DNA of 64,000 nucleotides from Epiperipatus broadwayi (GCA_028023455.1 JAQFVV010012498.1:3626797-3690796); one strand, 5' to 3'; shown: positions 1 to 11,835, counted from the first letter of the stretch. Program-made: numbers and translations. Notes: a model not told the origin generated them from the sequence alone.

Positions 1-1
1 T

Positions 2-511
2 GTGTTAAAACAATACTTCAATCCAAGGCCCTCTATAATCTATCAGCGCTACCAGTTTTGCCGTCGTGAACAAAAAGAGGGAGAGACTATTAGTGTTTTT
101 CTCGCGGGACTGAGACGTCTCGCGGAAGGATGTGATTTTGGCACGACACTCGTCGAGCGACTCCGTGATCAGTTTGTTTGTGGACTGAGAGATGAAAGTG
201 TACAGTGCCGACTGCTCACCGAAGAAACATTAACCCTAGATGCCGCAGTGCAGAGGAGTTTAGCAGCCGAGGCAGCGGGGACCCAGGTGCGGGAGATGCA
301 TGCTTCTGGATTGTCATCATCAGTGGATCTAATATAACACCGCCGGCAGTTTCCTACCAAATACAAAACGGAGTTACAAAAACATATAATGCCGACTGTG
401 CCATGTTGCGGCTGTGGTGGTACACATGTTCGTACAGAATGCCCTTTTCGCCGAGCAAAATGCCATTTTTGCTGAAAGACAGGTCACATCCAAAGGGTAT
501 GTAAGGCCTGA
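2..511 (+). pseudogene. gag C-terminal part with two zinc knuckles (gypsy A)
   Basis: The first 111 codons read as a gypsy gag segment of the type found in K02A2.6-like elements, with a YQFCRREQKEGETISVFLAG stretch and a LRDQFVCGL stretch. After a stop at 335-337 the same frame continues at 389 with a CX2CX3HX4C knuckle and then a CX2CX4HX4C knuckle. The second knuckle carries a TGA (473-475) inside it and a further TGA follows at 509-511. Gag packages the element RNA in virus-like particles and the knuckles bind nucleic acid. The N terminus lies off the window. I am confident of the identity and of the pseudogene status. Confidence 0.85.
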
Positions 512-544
512 CAACAGGACACTCAGACATCATCCACCCAGTGC

Positions 545-2359
545 ATGGCAGTGAAAGGGGAATCGGATACTGATGGGGCATTGGACTTAATATACAAGCT
601 CCATAGTGACAGCAAAACTCTCAGAACTACAGCAAGAGTGCTTATTAACAATACTAAATGCTGTATGGAAGTAGATTCCGGATCGGAATATTCAATTGTA
701 TCTCGGGGGGGTTTTCAAGACTTGTGCAAAGGAAAACCGCCAGTGTTGGAACCTGTGCAAACGACACTGCGAGATTTTCAGCAAAACCGGATCACCTTTA
801 TGGGACAGTGCTTTGTCAGCGTCAAATACGGAAAGTATTCAGCTTGTTTACGCCTGTTAATTGCGGAAAGAGCATGTACAAATCTACTTGGCCATGAATG
901 GTTTGCCCCCTTGGGAATATTTTTATCGGGGGTGCATTCAGTTCGACATTCACCAATGCAAGATATCATTGATGCTTTCCCCCAGGTTTTCAGCACTACT
1001 CTTGGAAGATATCGAGGATCGCCAGTGTCTTTACCGATAGACCCAAAAATACCACCTATTCGCCTCCGAGCCCGGCCATTGCCATTGTCTATGAAACCAA
1101 AGGTTGACGCAGCACTAGACACCTTATTAAAGGACGGAATCATTGAGCCAGTTGGCGACCCTGTATGGGCAACACCAGTGGTGCCCATCATCAAAGTGTC
1201 AGGAGAGGTCCGCCTTTGCGGTGATTATAAGGTGACCGTAAATCAAGCATTAAGAGATCACCCATATCCAATACCAGCAGTACACCATTTTCTCGCATCG
1301 TTTTCTAGGAGTTCAGTGTTTGCAAAAATAGACTTAGCTCGAGCATACCTACAACTGCCGGTAGATGAGGCATCGGCAGATGCACAGACCATTATCACTC
1401 ATCGGGGAGCTTTCCGAGTGAAGAGATTGCAGTATGGCATTAGCGTGGCCCCAGGAATATTTCAGGGAATGGTGGACAACATACTAGGAGGTATTCAGGG
1501 AGTTTTCCCATACTTCGATGATGTACTGATATGTGCAACATCTGATACAGACCTACCCACCAAATTAAGAACAGTCTGCAGCAAATTGGCTGCCTGTGGG
1601 CTGAGTGTAAATAAAGACAAATGTGTCCTCGGAGTGTCGTCGATAGACTTTTTGGGATACACCCTGAATGCAGAGGGCCTGCACCCAGGGGCCGACAAAG
1701 TGGCTGCTATTAGGAGAGCACTGACACCAACAGATAAGAAGAAGCTACAGGCATTCTTGGGGTTGCTCAACTTCTACAGTAACTTTTTGCCACACCGAGC
1801 TACGACAGCCGAACCACTACATAAATTGCTTAAGGCGGATACAGTATGGTCATGGACCAAAGAACACGAGAGAGCGTTCACACAATTGAAGGAGGCCCTG
1901 ACGTCCGACGATGTGCTGGTGCCTTTCGATCCCCGTCAACAAGTGGTGGTAACCTGCGACGCTTCACCATATGGTGTGGGAGCAGTACTTAGCCTGAAGT
2001 ATGCAAACGGCCTATGTTCACCGGTTGCTTTTGCATCACGAACACTCACCAAGTCTGAAAGAAATTACGCTCAGATAGACCGGGAAGCACTTGCTATTAT
2101 ATTCGGGGTGAAACATTTCCACCATTTCGTATATGGAATACCGTTCAAGATAGTGACTGACCACAAGCCACTGCTGGGAATCTTCACGTCAGACCAGCTG
2201 ACCCCATTCATTCTATCACCCCGAATGCAAATGTGAGCATGCCTCTTGATGGCTTACAACTTCAGACTGCAGTATGCACCAGGGAGGAGCATAGGGAATG
2301 CAGATGCACTGAGTAGGTGGCCATCCCCTGCAGTTCAGCAGAGTGAGGAGAAGCTGTGA
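545..2359 (+). pseudogene. Gypsy A pol: protease, reverse transcriptase and RNase H
   Basis: The 563-codon open stretch from 545 to 2236 holds a retroviral-type protease motif VDSGSEYS (Asp at residue 44), a full reverse transcriptase (KIDLARAYLQLPV at about 261-273, QYGISVAPGIFQ at 296-307, catalytic YFDD at 323-326) and RNase H (Asp472, Glu514, Asp539 in VTDHKPLL). The frame is then cut by TGA at 2234-2236, where the family normally has Trp, but homology continues in frame to an ADALSRWP motif near 2310, the usual RNase H/integrase connector. The ATG at 545 is only the first Met after upstream stops; the real protein would have read through from gag. Catalytic residues are preserved, so decay looks recent. 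Confidence 0.93.
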
Positions 2360-2527
2360 GCAGTATTATTCCTTGAGGACTTGGAAAACCCACCAGTTTC
2401 TGCAGAACAGATCGAGAAAGAGACTAAAGCAGACCCTGTGCTATCTTGAGTAAAGTAGTGCATCCTGACAGCATGGCCAACACACATTCAACAAGATCTT
2501 CGATCTTATCAGTCGCGAAAAAATGAG

Positions 2528-3372
2528 TTGTCAACACACCGAGGATGTTTGCTGTGGGGGGCACGGGTGGTCATACCGACATCTCTTAGACCCATAGTTC
2601 TTCATGAGCTGCACCTGGGACACATGGGAATTGTGAGAACAAAAGCACTTGCACGCTCATACGTCTGGTGGCCTGGAATGGACCAGGACATAGAACAACT
2701 AATAGCTAAATGTAACAACTGTCAAGAGATACGACACCAGCAACCACGTGCACCAACACACCACTGGGAGATTCCAGCTCTGCCATGGTCACGAATACAT
2801 GTGGATTACGCTGGACCTGTCCAGGGGAAAATGATTTTGGTTGTCATGGATGCACACTCGAAGTGGATCGACGTCCTTGAAATGCCATTGACAATGACTG
2901 GAGCTACCATCTCAGCACTTAGAGAACTTTTCGCAACACACGGTCTTCCCAAATGCATTGTCTCAGATAACGGCCTCAGTTCACTGCGATGGAGTTCACC
3001 ACCTTCCTTCACCGGAATGGCATTTGCCATGCAAGAGTTGCTCTGTATCATCCATCAAGCAACGGGTTGGCAGAACGTGCAGTACAATCTGTTAAGGAGG
3101 GATTGCAACGTCTATGCAACGGGACCTGGAGTCAGCGGCTTGCACGTTATTTACTAATGCAACACACTATGCCATCAACAGCAACAGGACTTAGCCCGGC
3201 CGAGCTACTGTTCAAGCGGCGCATAAGAACATGCCTGGATTTTCTGCACCCTGACAGGGCACCGCAAATAACTCAGATACCGATACAAAGGGTACGAACA
3301 TTCCAACCACAGGATACAATTTTGACACGTAGGGCTGGAAAGAACTCACCATGGGTACCTGCAGTTATCTAA
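2528..3372 (+). pseudogene. Gypsy A integrase, frameshifted
   Basis: Integrase inserts the cDNA copy into the genome. The first part (2528 to about 2980) has the HHCC zinc-binding N terminus (His29, His32, Cys62, Cys65) and the start of the DDE core: first Asp in HVDYAGP (residue 93), second Asp in VSDNG (residue 147). The homology then moves to another frame, from about 2989, with the third acidic residue in NGLAERAVQ. So a frameshift lies close to 2980. That frame runs to a TAA at 3370-3372, beyond which the integrase tail continues in the same frame (HVDHLRPR near 3430). The sequence is continuous with the RNase H upstream. Confidence 0.9.
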
Positions 3373-3667
3373 CATCAGACAGGACCATTGTCATACAAGA
3401 TTCTAACGGACTCCGGAATTCAAAAAAGACATGTAGACCACTTGCGACCTAGAGCGGTAGATGCCCACACAGAGGAAACTGCGGCAAACCAGGATAGTCA
3501 GAATGAGACAGCACTTGGAGAACCCATTCAGGTGGCCACACCTACCACCAGTATACACCGAGAGAGTAAACCACAAACACTTAGTGGTCGACCCCGGCGA
3601 GTACGCTGCCCTCCTGCACGTCTGTTGGACTATGACACTTCTCAAAAAAGGGGGGAAAGGGAAGGAG
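3373..3667 (+). pseudogene. Gypsy A integrase C-terminal tail and polypurine tract
   Basis: The integrase frame continues after the stop at 3370-3372 with SYKILTDSG and RHVDHLRPR, the typical end of gypsy pol just before the chromatin-facing tail, then a charged low-complexity tail ending in GRPRRVRCPPARLLDY. A purine run at about 3644-3667 (AAAAAAGGGGGGAAAGGGAA) abuts the LTR start and fits a polypurine tract that primes plus-strand DNA synthesis. Confidence 0.82.
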
Positions 3668-3860
3668 TGTAGTGTATTCGTGGTGATGTCACAGTTACTG
3701 CAGAATGAATATTATCGGAACTGCGAGACTTGAGAGGGACGCCATGTTAGGACGGTGATTATGCTTCCCTAGTATTTTATAAGCATTATGTATAGTAATA
3801 GTAATAAGTGATTAACTAGTAAAGTGTTGTTTGTGTTATTTGTATTCGTGATACACAACA
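3668..3860 (+). repeat. 3' LTR of gypsy A (~190 bp)
   Basis: It starts with TGTAGTGTATTCGTGG immediately after the polypurine tract and ends near 3857-3860 in ACACAACA, giving TG...CA ends. A TTTTATAAG sequence near 3775 could be the TATA box. The partner 5' LTR is outside the window, so the right boundary is an estimate. Confidence 0.72.
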
Positions 3861-4111
3861 TCCACCATTAACAAAAATGCTCAAAAAATATCAGTACACT
3901 TGTTTAACTACAGTAAATAACTGAATAGGTATAGTAATTAAATAGTGAAGAAAATGTAATTAGAATATGTAAATCCATGTTTGAAATGTTGTATTTAGTG
4001 AGGGGAATTTGCTTTATTACTATATTTTGTTTTGGTAGCTTATAATTGAAGACATGTAGTTTGATATCACATATTTCATACTAATTCTGCAATTAATAGG
4101 TGTCTATTACC
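3861..4111. other. AT-rich spacer between gypsy A and the hAT element
   Basis: No ORF, repeat or RNA gene seen. It is ordinary AT-rich sequence separating two transposons. Confidence 0.5.
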
Positions 4112-4252
4112 AGGGCCGGCCCTGGGTACTAGGCGCCCGCATGCAAATTTGATTTTGGCGCCCCTGTCAATGTGTATGTTTACTAAGGTGACCCGACCGT
4201 GTCCCGTGGCGTTTTAAAAAAGTCATGATTTTTAGAAAGAATGCACAATGTA

Positions 4253-4280
4253 ATGCTATTTTTGATATCAAAAATAGCAT
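4253..4280. repeat. Perfect 28 bp palindrome
   Basis: ATGCTATTTTTGAT followed directly by its exact reverse complement ATCAAAAATAGCAT. It is the first of three palindromes in a row inside the hAT 3' flank. Confidence 0.9.
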
Positions 4281-4289
4281 AAAATTGAT

Positions 4290-4348
4290 TGTTAAATTAT
4301 ATATTATTTCATACAAATGATTTGTATGAAATAATATATAATTTAACA
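4290..4348. repeat. Perfect inverted repeat, 28 bp arms, 3 bp loop
   Basis: The arm 4290-4317 (starts TGTTAAATTATATATT) is the exact reverse complement of 4321-4348, with loop TGA. The absence of mismatches suggests recent formation or homogenisation. Confidence 0.92.
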
Positions 4349-4351
4349 CGG

Positions 4352-4636
4352 CAAATTTAGATGTCAGAAAAATTTGCAGAAATTCTAAAAATAATGTGTT
4401 TGTTAAAAATAGACAGAGTGATTCAAATATATATATATAATAAATTTTAAAAAAATAATGTTTGAGATTAAAATATTTAAATGTTTAAAATAATTTTCGA
4501 AAAACATTTACATATTTTAATCTCAAATATTTTTTTTTTTTAAAATGTCATATTTATTATTTGCGTCACTGTCTGTTTTTAACAAACCCATTATTTTTAA
4601 AATTTTTGCTAATTTTTCTAACCTCTAAATTTATGC
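4352..4636. repeat. Imperfect inverted repeat ~285 bp, foldback/MITE-like
   Basis: The arm beginning AAATTTAGATGTCAGAAAAA (4352) matches the reverse complement of the region ending near 4636 through ATAGACAGAGTGA / GTCACTGTCTGTTTT and GAGATTAAAATAT / ATATTTTAATCTC, with the centre near 4490. Short GGTGACC (4186) and GGTCACTTTA (4829) sequences face each other outside it, suggesting a nested element of about 660 bp (4183-4846). Confidence 0.72.
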
Positions 4637-4986
4637 AAATATTAGCAAATTTAATAATAAATTTACAATTTATAAATGAAATAATTTTAAAAAAAGATAA
4701 TATTACAAACATACATATTTAATTTATTATTATTAATGTACACTATATCTATATAAACGCTCCATATAAACCAAATTTTTAATCAGCCCCCCCGGTCAAT
4801 GGTGTCCCGTTTTACCAATGTTAAAATCTGGTCACTTTAATGTATACCACCTACATGTTATAAATATTAGTGTACAAAATCTTTCTAAGGGAAACAAACA
4901 AGGCAATGTAAATAAATAATTTTTAATATTAAAAAAAAAAGAAAATACAGTTAAAAAAAGTAAATGCATTACAAAACATGTTATAA

Positions 4987-7488
4987 TTATAATAATTTTA
5001 TACTCCTTGACTTCATATTAATAAACCTTGATATGATTGTATTTATTTCCAGTTCTGCACAAATATCATTTTCAATAGCAATTAATGCCAAATTAACAAG
5101 CCGTTTTTGTGACATAGTTGTTCTCAAGTAAGTTTTAATTAATTTTAACTTAGAAAAAGAGCGTTCACCGCTTGCAACACTAACAGGTAATGTTAATAAT
5201 ATTCTTAAAGCTATTGATAAGTTTGGCATAGATAAATTATTAGAAACTATAAAATTAAGTGTTTCGAAAGGGTTTTGAGAATTTAAAAAATCCTTTTGAA
5301 AAATATCTCGAAAAGCACATAATTCGTCGAATAAATCTGTAGCATTAACATCTTTACTGTTATCAAATTTCAAAATATTTTCTAAATCTTTGCATTTTGC
5401 TTGTAACTCGCTCTTATTAATTTTTGATATTTTATATAGAAAATTGAAATTATTATAACATGCTTCGAGGAGTTCAAAGCATTCTGTTAAAGAATTAATC
5501 GCTACATCTAAAAGTGTAAAAAACATGTTTATTTTAAATTTTTCTTCAGGTATTTGAGGTGTTTCGTCCTGATGCTCGTAATCAAATTGACGAGTTTTTT
5601 TCCGTTGTCGAACTTCTTTGGCAATTTTAAATTCTTTCTCTCCATCAACCTCTTCACTAAGTTCATCTACAATTTTGAGAATGTTTTTGAAATTTGAATC
5701 TGATCGATATTCTCGTAAAAATTTATTTAGATTTGCGATCGATTCTAAAGCAAGTGAAGCATTCATATTTACATTTTGGAGCATTTTACTGACAGGATTT
5801 ATTCTATTTAATATATCATGCCAAATTATTAAAGAACAAATAAATTTGTAATCCTTAAGGTTAGTGCAGAGTGATTGAGCTTCATGTTGAATTTCTCTAT
5901 TAAAAGATTCGTTGTTCATTATTTCATAGAGTGCATCATAAATTTCACCCAACTGATACCGTAGAGGCCAGATTGCATCAATTCTGCTTTCCCATCATGT
6001 TTCTGATGGTTGTTTTAGAGTTAAAGTTTTAATAAATTTTAAAAGGATTGACCACCGTTTATAAGATGATGAAAAAAAATTGTATATTTTTTGAACAATT
6101 GCAAAAAAACCAATTGTATCTACATTGATTTTGGCGGCATCGTTTATGATTAAGTTTAAAGAATGAGCAGCACATGGCACGTAAAATGCACGAGGGTTTT
6201 TGGTTAAAATCAAATTTTGAAGTCCAGCATTTTTGCCTTTCATGTTTGCCCCATTATCATACCCTTGACCACGCATGTCTTCAATGGGAATCTTCCATTT
6301 TTCCAGTTGTTCAATTATTGTTGTACATAAACCTCGTCCAGTGGAATCTGTTATATCTATGAAACCTAAAAAGTTTTCTCTAATTTTAACCGTTCCATTA
6401 TTACAAAAAACGAAGCGAATAATTATGGTCATTTGTTCAGTTTTACTTGCATCTGGTGTACAATCTAAAATAATAGAATAATATTTGGATTTCTTTATCG
6501 ATAATAAAATTGTTTCCCTAATTGCTGTACTTAAAATTTCCAATAATTCATTTTGGCTATCTTTGCTCAAATAATGTACTCTATTGTTTTGATCTAGGGC
6601 CCTCTCAACATGATTTTCCATAACGGGATCAAACTTCGCAAATAATTCAATTAATTTTTAAAAATTTCCGTTATTTTTTTCGTATAATTTATCAGATGAT
6701 CCGCGAAATGCTAAATTTTGACTACCAAGGAATTTGATAATTTCAATCAGCTGTTCCAAAACACTCCTCCAATGTTTCTTTTCCATTTCATATAAATTTT
6801 GAGATTGACAATCAATAGTAATTTTGTTTTTTAATCTTTTCTCAAGTTCATTCCAATTCAATAAACTTTCCATGTGAGCCATACTAGTTTCATGTCTGTG
6901 TAAAGTTGTACTTAAATTTCTCCAATTATTGTATCCTTCTATGAGGCTAGATTCAGTAGATCCAAAAACTTTGCAACAAAAGCAAAACACAGAGTTCAAA
7001 ATTTCGGAATAAATAAGCCATTTTCGAAAAACTACTTCTCCGTTTTCCATTTTTCTATTATAATATACATCAGAAAATTTACGGCCATGTACATCGTTCG
7101 GATATATATCTTTCTTTTGAACAGGCCCCATTTCTACTAAAATAACACGTAGTTTGTCATCGATTTTATTCCATTCAGCTGGATCTTCTAAATTTGTACA
7201 CATTTGATATGATATTGGCACAATAACTTTGTTGTCACTTAACTGTTTCTTACTAAAATCTTGTTCAATATTTTCAACAGTTCCCTGTGATCTAGATGAT
7301 GTGCACGGTTCTGGTTCTTGTTGAGTATAAGCTATTTCAGAAGCAGTTGATATTTTAAGATATTTATTAAGTGATCCACTTTGTTTTTTAATGTTTGCTA
7401 TTTTTTCAGCTTGGCATTTACGATTTTGTGCACCGGATAGTTTTTTCTTAGTTTTTGATTCCATATTACTTTTACTCATGAACGCCAC
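4987..7488 (-). pseudogene. hAT transposase (zinc finger MYM-type protein 1-like), two in-frame stops
   Basis: Three consecutive segments share a single frame over about 834 codons, the length expected for this family. Segment 1 (7488-6658) holds a TTF-type zinc finger: FCFCCKVFG, GYNNWRN and the later His residues of HRHETSMAH. Segment 2 (6621-5995) holds the RNase H-like core (DUF4371-type): LDCTPDASKTEQ with the first catalytic Asp, GQGYDNGANMKGK with the second, and PCAAHSLNL. Segment 3 (5952-4987) ends in the hAT dimerisation domain, LPVSVASGERSFSKLK, with the catalytic Glu. The breaks at 6658-6660 (family Leu) and 5995-5997 (family Arg) are each explained by one base change, and there is no frameshift. 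The ATG at 7488 fits the N terminus. The enzyme would cut and paste DNA. Confidence 0.92.
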
Positions 7489-8640
7489 TTTAAAATAATT
7501 TTCAAATGTAATAAATAAATAAATACGGACTCTAATTTATATATTTACATCATGTATCTTAATACTTAAGATTATATATCGCTAATTTAGATGTCCAACA
7601 CAAATTACTTCTTGCGCCAAAATACAAAACTCTATACGCGGAGGGGAAGAAGTTGTTTAACTTGTTTACCTAAAAAAGGCAGCTAATAAATTGGAAATAT
7701 TCAGCCATTGACATTAAAAATGGTCAGGTTTTAAAATAACTCAAGTGTCCAGTTTTTTACGCTTGATTGAACATTTTAGTTTTACCATTGGCAAGATTTT
7801 CTTTTGTTATCATATATTTTTTTAATTAACACAGGTGGCCTGCCAGGCCTGATTTGCGATTTCAATAGAAAATTTCCTGGGATTATAATTATTGTTTACA
7901 AGTTCTTACTAAGATTTTAAAATTTGCGATAAACATCATAAGCAAACGTATGTAATTAATTTGCAAACCTAATTAGTATGCAGAAAAAATAGACTTTTGA
8001 CAACGATTAAAATATATAAAATAAAAAGTAAACTGAAAATTATATTAAGTTTACTGGAATTATACCTATAATATATATTACATACACGTTCGAATATTTA
8101 TATCAAATTATTATTTAAATAAAAATTAGAAAATGTTTTATTTTGTAATATTATAATCGTTTCTTACGATTTCAAAATTATGTACATGATCTAATATATA
8201 TATACGCATATACATACATAAGTTCTAATTTATAATACTTTTAGTGTGTGTTTATTTATATATTTGCTAGCAGAAAGTTACTTATAGTTTACTATAAGCA
8301 GTACTATATATATATATATATATATATACTGCTTATAGTAAACTATATATAGTATATTGTATATGTTTATATATATATATATATATATATAAACATTACA
8401 ATATGAAATTTGTAATATAATAAACTTTGTTTAGTTTATTGTTCATGATAAATAATAGATTTGATTGTTTTATATTTTTAATATTAAGCAGAGCTTGTGT
8501 GCAGGCCTGCTTGTGTGTGTCATTTAATAAGATATAATATGACTTCATATGATTTTCAATAATCTACTCTCAATAATTTTTGTAAATAAACATTTGAGAA
8601 TAATATTCTTCAAATGTGAGTATTTTTGTTAGTAGAGTTT
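7489..8640. other. 5' non-coding part of the hAT element with TA-rich palindromes
   Basis: No ORF. It contains two palindromes built around (TA)n: 8282-8347 (arms TTATAGTTTACTATAAGCAGTA) and about 8352-8405 (ATTGTATATGTTTATA... facing TATAAACATTACAAT). The rest is AT-rich with no recognisable feature. Confidence 0.6.
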
Positions 8641-8737
8641 TAATTTCTCAGGGATGGCGCCTTCTTTTTCAGATGCTAATCTCTCAGTGATGGCGCCTCC
8701 TTCTGCCAGCGCCCGCATGCCTAGCATGCGTTGCACG
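8641..8737. repeat. GC-rich hAT terminal-region remnant
   Basis: Two GATGGCGCC copies about 43 bp apart are followed by GCGCCCGCATGC and a CATGCCTAGCATGCG palindrome. GCGCCCGCATGC also occurs at the other end of the element (near 4135-4146). I interpret this as the degraded right end of the hAT element. Confidence 0.5.
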
Positions 8738-9378
8738 CTGTCAAATTTATATATCAAATATAAAAGGTATATTTCAATATATATATATATATATTAATTT
8801 AGAGGCTTAATTTGATTATAATTATTTTATTCAAAGAATGTATTTCCCTACAGCAAAAAAAAAAAAAAAAAAAACAGTTTTATAATATTAAAATGTTTAT
8901 TTCATTTCCATTAAATTTTAAAAAGTTTTTTTTAAAGCAACCAATTAAAAAAAGACGGCCTTTACATATGCCTCATATATCTTGTATGTACATATATATA
9001 TATATATATATAGTATACATCTTACCAGATCATCTATTTTTGTTTTTAGATTTCTTTTGGAATTACTTTATTCCCCTACTGTAAAACATTTCTGCTTTTT
9101 TTATTTTAAAAATTTTAAAGACTTAGTACATAATCAGCTGTCTTTTTTTATAAGATTGGTATTTTTTTTTAAAAAAAAAATATTTTTTTTATCCTACCTT
9201 TCTTAATATTTGGATATATCTTCGTTTTTCAACTACTTTTTTTTTAATTTGTTCTCAATATCCACATTTCAAAAGATTCCAAATATTTTTTTAATGATCT
9301 TATTTCTTTTAAAAATCTGAACTCATTGATTTTTTTTTTTATTAAGTCTTTTGAAATTTCAATTTTAGATTTAATTTA
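8738..9378. other. AT-rich spacer with homopolymers and (TA)n
   Basis: A poly(A) run sits at 8853-8873 and (TA)n at about 8989-9011. The apparent ORFs here are low-complexity Phe/Leu/Ile runs and I do not call them genes. Confidence 0.55.
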
Positions 9379-9528
<150 letters not shown>

Positions 9529-11520
9529 TGAATATTTAAAATCAGTCATTATTTTGATCATTTAAATTAGTTTTTACTTTTAAAATAACCAAGCCAATCA
9601 ATCCAAGTTAGGATAAGCAATATCATATTTTAGTTATTTGTATCATATTCTTTATAAGATGTTTCATTGCCCCCAAATTTTGGCTATATTATAACAATTT
9701 ATGTTATTATGTATATATGTTATAGTAAGATAGTATGTCAAAAACAGCCCAAATTTCATATTGACTAATGTTGATACATTAAAGTTGCCATGTGTATTTC
9801 TTTATCTCATATAGATACTAACAGTCACAGTTAAATACTTATAAAGTTTTTTTTACAAAAATATATTTTAAAGTTCTAAAATGATGCTAAAATGCATTTT
9901 GTAATATTGCCTAACTTGTGAATGCTTTATTTCAATTGTTTATTAAATGTTTATATATATATATATATATATATATACCATAACTTACTTCTGTATTAAC
10001 TCAATTTGTGCTTCTAAATAAATATCATTTGTTTTATTTTTCCAGATCCGTGTTAACAAAAAATTAATATTAGGAATTAGAAATTTGTATCTGAAGGGCC
10101 TAATGACTATGTATCAGACTTATGTTGAAAACATTAATTTTTATGTTTTATATGTTGATTTTAATGTATAAATAGTAAACTTACTTTTAAATAATATATT
10201 TTCAATCTACTGCCTGTTATTTAAAGGCCAGCAATTTATTATAGCTAATTTCTTTTCTTTACTTTTATTCTTAATTTTATTTTAATTTTCCGAGCTTTAT
10301 ATTATTCTCGTATTTTATACTTCTGTCCATTTTTTTAATGTTAAAACTTATTTATCTCATAGGTAATTTTGTTTTTCTTTTTTATTATGCATTATATTGA
10401 ATTTCAATGTGAAAGGTTAAATGTATATTTTTAATTATCGTGTGCACTTAGATACAATTTTTAAACTTAAAATAATAATGCACACGGCATATTTCACTAC
10501 TTGTTTTATTTTTAGATGGAAAGCTTTTAAATTACAAAAAAAAAACAAACATATTAATCATTGCTATACTATAGCTAATTTACATAGTTTTTTTTTTTCA
10601 CAAATAAAAGAACGTCTCTGTTTATTTAATCTCAAATTATTGAAACATATATTTATATACTACAATTTTGTATAAAATTTATCTTTTCATAAAAAAAAAA
10701 TTAAGAACTAAACATTTTAAATAGTGTTAAATGTTTTTCATCAACTTAGAAAATTAATAGAGAATTTGGAATAAAGAATTTTTTTATTCATATATTTAAA
10801 AATATTTTTCCTATTAAAAAAACCAATATATTTGTGCGTGTGTTACAAAACACGCATTCTGAAAATGCTAATATTTTTTTTAAGAAACTTAATCCTTAAC
10901 TAACCAAAATACAACGATCTTGCTTTAAAAAAAATATAGCCTATGTAAAGAAACTCTTTCTTTGCCTTTATAATATTAAATATTGACTACCATAATACAA
11001 ATACTTTATAAAAAAATTCCAATCATTGATATCATCAAACATTTACTTGATATTTCTAAAGAAAAGTTTTTATTTGGATATGGTTTAACTTTACTAAAAA
11101 CAAATAAATGTATTATCCCACAAAATACTAAACTATTCTTAGGCAATGGAAAGATAATTTGAAATTACCAAAAAATTAAACCATAGCTACCATGCCTGAA
11201 AAAATAAAAAAAATGTAATATAATTTATTGATAAAAACAATAAAGATAAGTAAAAGATTGTAATTTTCTTTAATAAACATAAATAAAAATCCCAGAAAGT
11301 CATTGAACAATTATGGATTACTCTAACTTCACAATAGCAATTATTCCACCATTAACAAACAAAACTACTATATTTTTCATTCAAAATAATACTTCTCTAT
11401 CTACCATGAATAAATTAAATCTATTCTAAAATTAAGAAGTTATATGAGAGTTTTGGTCTAAATTGATTTTATCTTTGGAGTTAATAAATTTGTTAGTTAA
11501 AATCAGTCCAGACCCCCCCC
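9529..11520. other. AT-rich gene-free stretch
   Basis: I see no domain, RNA gene or repeat element except a (TA)n tract near 9953-9975 and a C11 run at 11513-11523. The 84-codon ORF at 10421-10675 has no recognisable motif and the composition of spacer. Confidence 0.55.
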
Positions 11521-11529
11521 CCCGAGGTG

Positions 11530-11835
11530 ATATATAAGATAGCATTCCCATAATCTGGTTGTGGGGCTATGTACTAAGGAGAAACTCAAGCAACTTTCAC
11601 CACCAGATTAGCTCAACATATGTACATATATAATAGATCATGTACTAGAAACAAAGGCAGTTCGATATTCCTAGAACACCACAAAATATTTAGTCACAAA
11701 TTTGAACCCACCAATGCTGAAATCATGTGCTTTGAAAGAAATGCCAAATGCAAAATAAAAGAAGCATATTTTATTATAAACAACCTGAAGGCCATCAACA
11801 GATGAGATTCCTGCTTCTCAATTTTCAAAAAATGG
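11530..11835 (+). pseudogene. Penelope-like element fragment, GIY-YIG endonuclease end
   Basis: A 61-codon ORF (11620-11805) contains SSIFLEHHKIFSHKFEPT and then CKIKEAYFIINN...AINR, with an upstream in-frame-looking VGLCTKETQATFTTRLAQH. This resembles the end of a Penelope-type GIY-YIG domain (His of the EH motif, SS-x-H, then EA-x2-I and a terminal NR before a Trp). The fragments at 30160-30385 and 38425-38665 show the same CKI(K/R)EA and INR/INK spacing, which strengthens the call. The reverse transcriptase part is absent. On its own this copy would be ambiguous. Confidence 0.48.

Larger units (their letters stand above)
1..3860 (+). mobile_element. Ty3/gypsy LTR retrotransposon A, 5'-truncated by the window edge, degenerate
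   Basis: Domains occur in the order gag tail, two zinc knuckles, aspartic protease, reverse transcriptase, RNase H, integrase, polypurine tract and a short LTR, which is the Ty3/gypsy order (integrase after RNase H). Gag, protease, RT, RNase H and the first half of integrase share one reading frame, so the ancestor probably made a single gag-pol fusion. The element is dead: in-frame stops at 335-337, 473-475, 509-511, 2234-2236 and 3370-3372 and a frameshift near 2980. Local base composition is clearly richer in GC than the surrounding AT-rich DNA, consistent with a fairly recent arrival. The 5' LTR and gag start lie outside the window. Confidence 0.93.
4112..8737 (-). mobile_element. hAT transposon, ZMYM1-like type, degenerate
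   Basis: A transposase pseudogene (4987-7488, minus) lies between two GC-rich segments that resemble the ends of this hAT group. The left end at 4112 begins CAGGGCCGGCCCTGGG and continues to GGCGCCCGCATGC near 4145. The right segment (about 8650-8737) has two GATGGCGCC copies and GCGCCCGCATGC but lacks a clear CAGGGCCGGCCCTG terminus, so the right end is probably truncated and its coordinate is approximate. The non-coding flanks contain palindromes and TA repeats and may hold nested insertions. I could not identify an 8 bp target duplication. Confidence 0.6.

Noticed and set aside
778-1194. 138-codon minus-strand ORF
   Set aside because: Antisense of the gypsy A protease/RT region with no motif of its own.
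8812-9206. ORFs of 74-90 codons
   Set aside because: Low-complexity Phe/Ile/Lys runs across poly(A), poly(T) and (TA)n; no motif.
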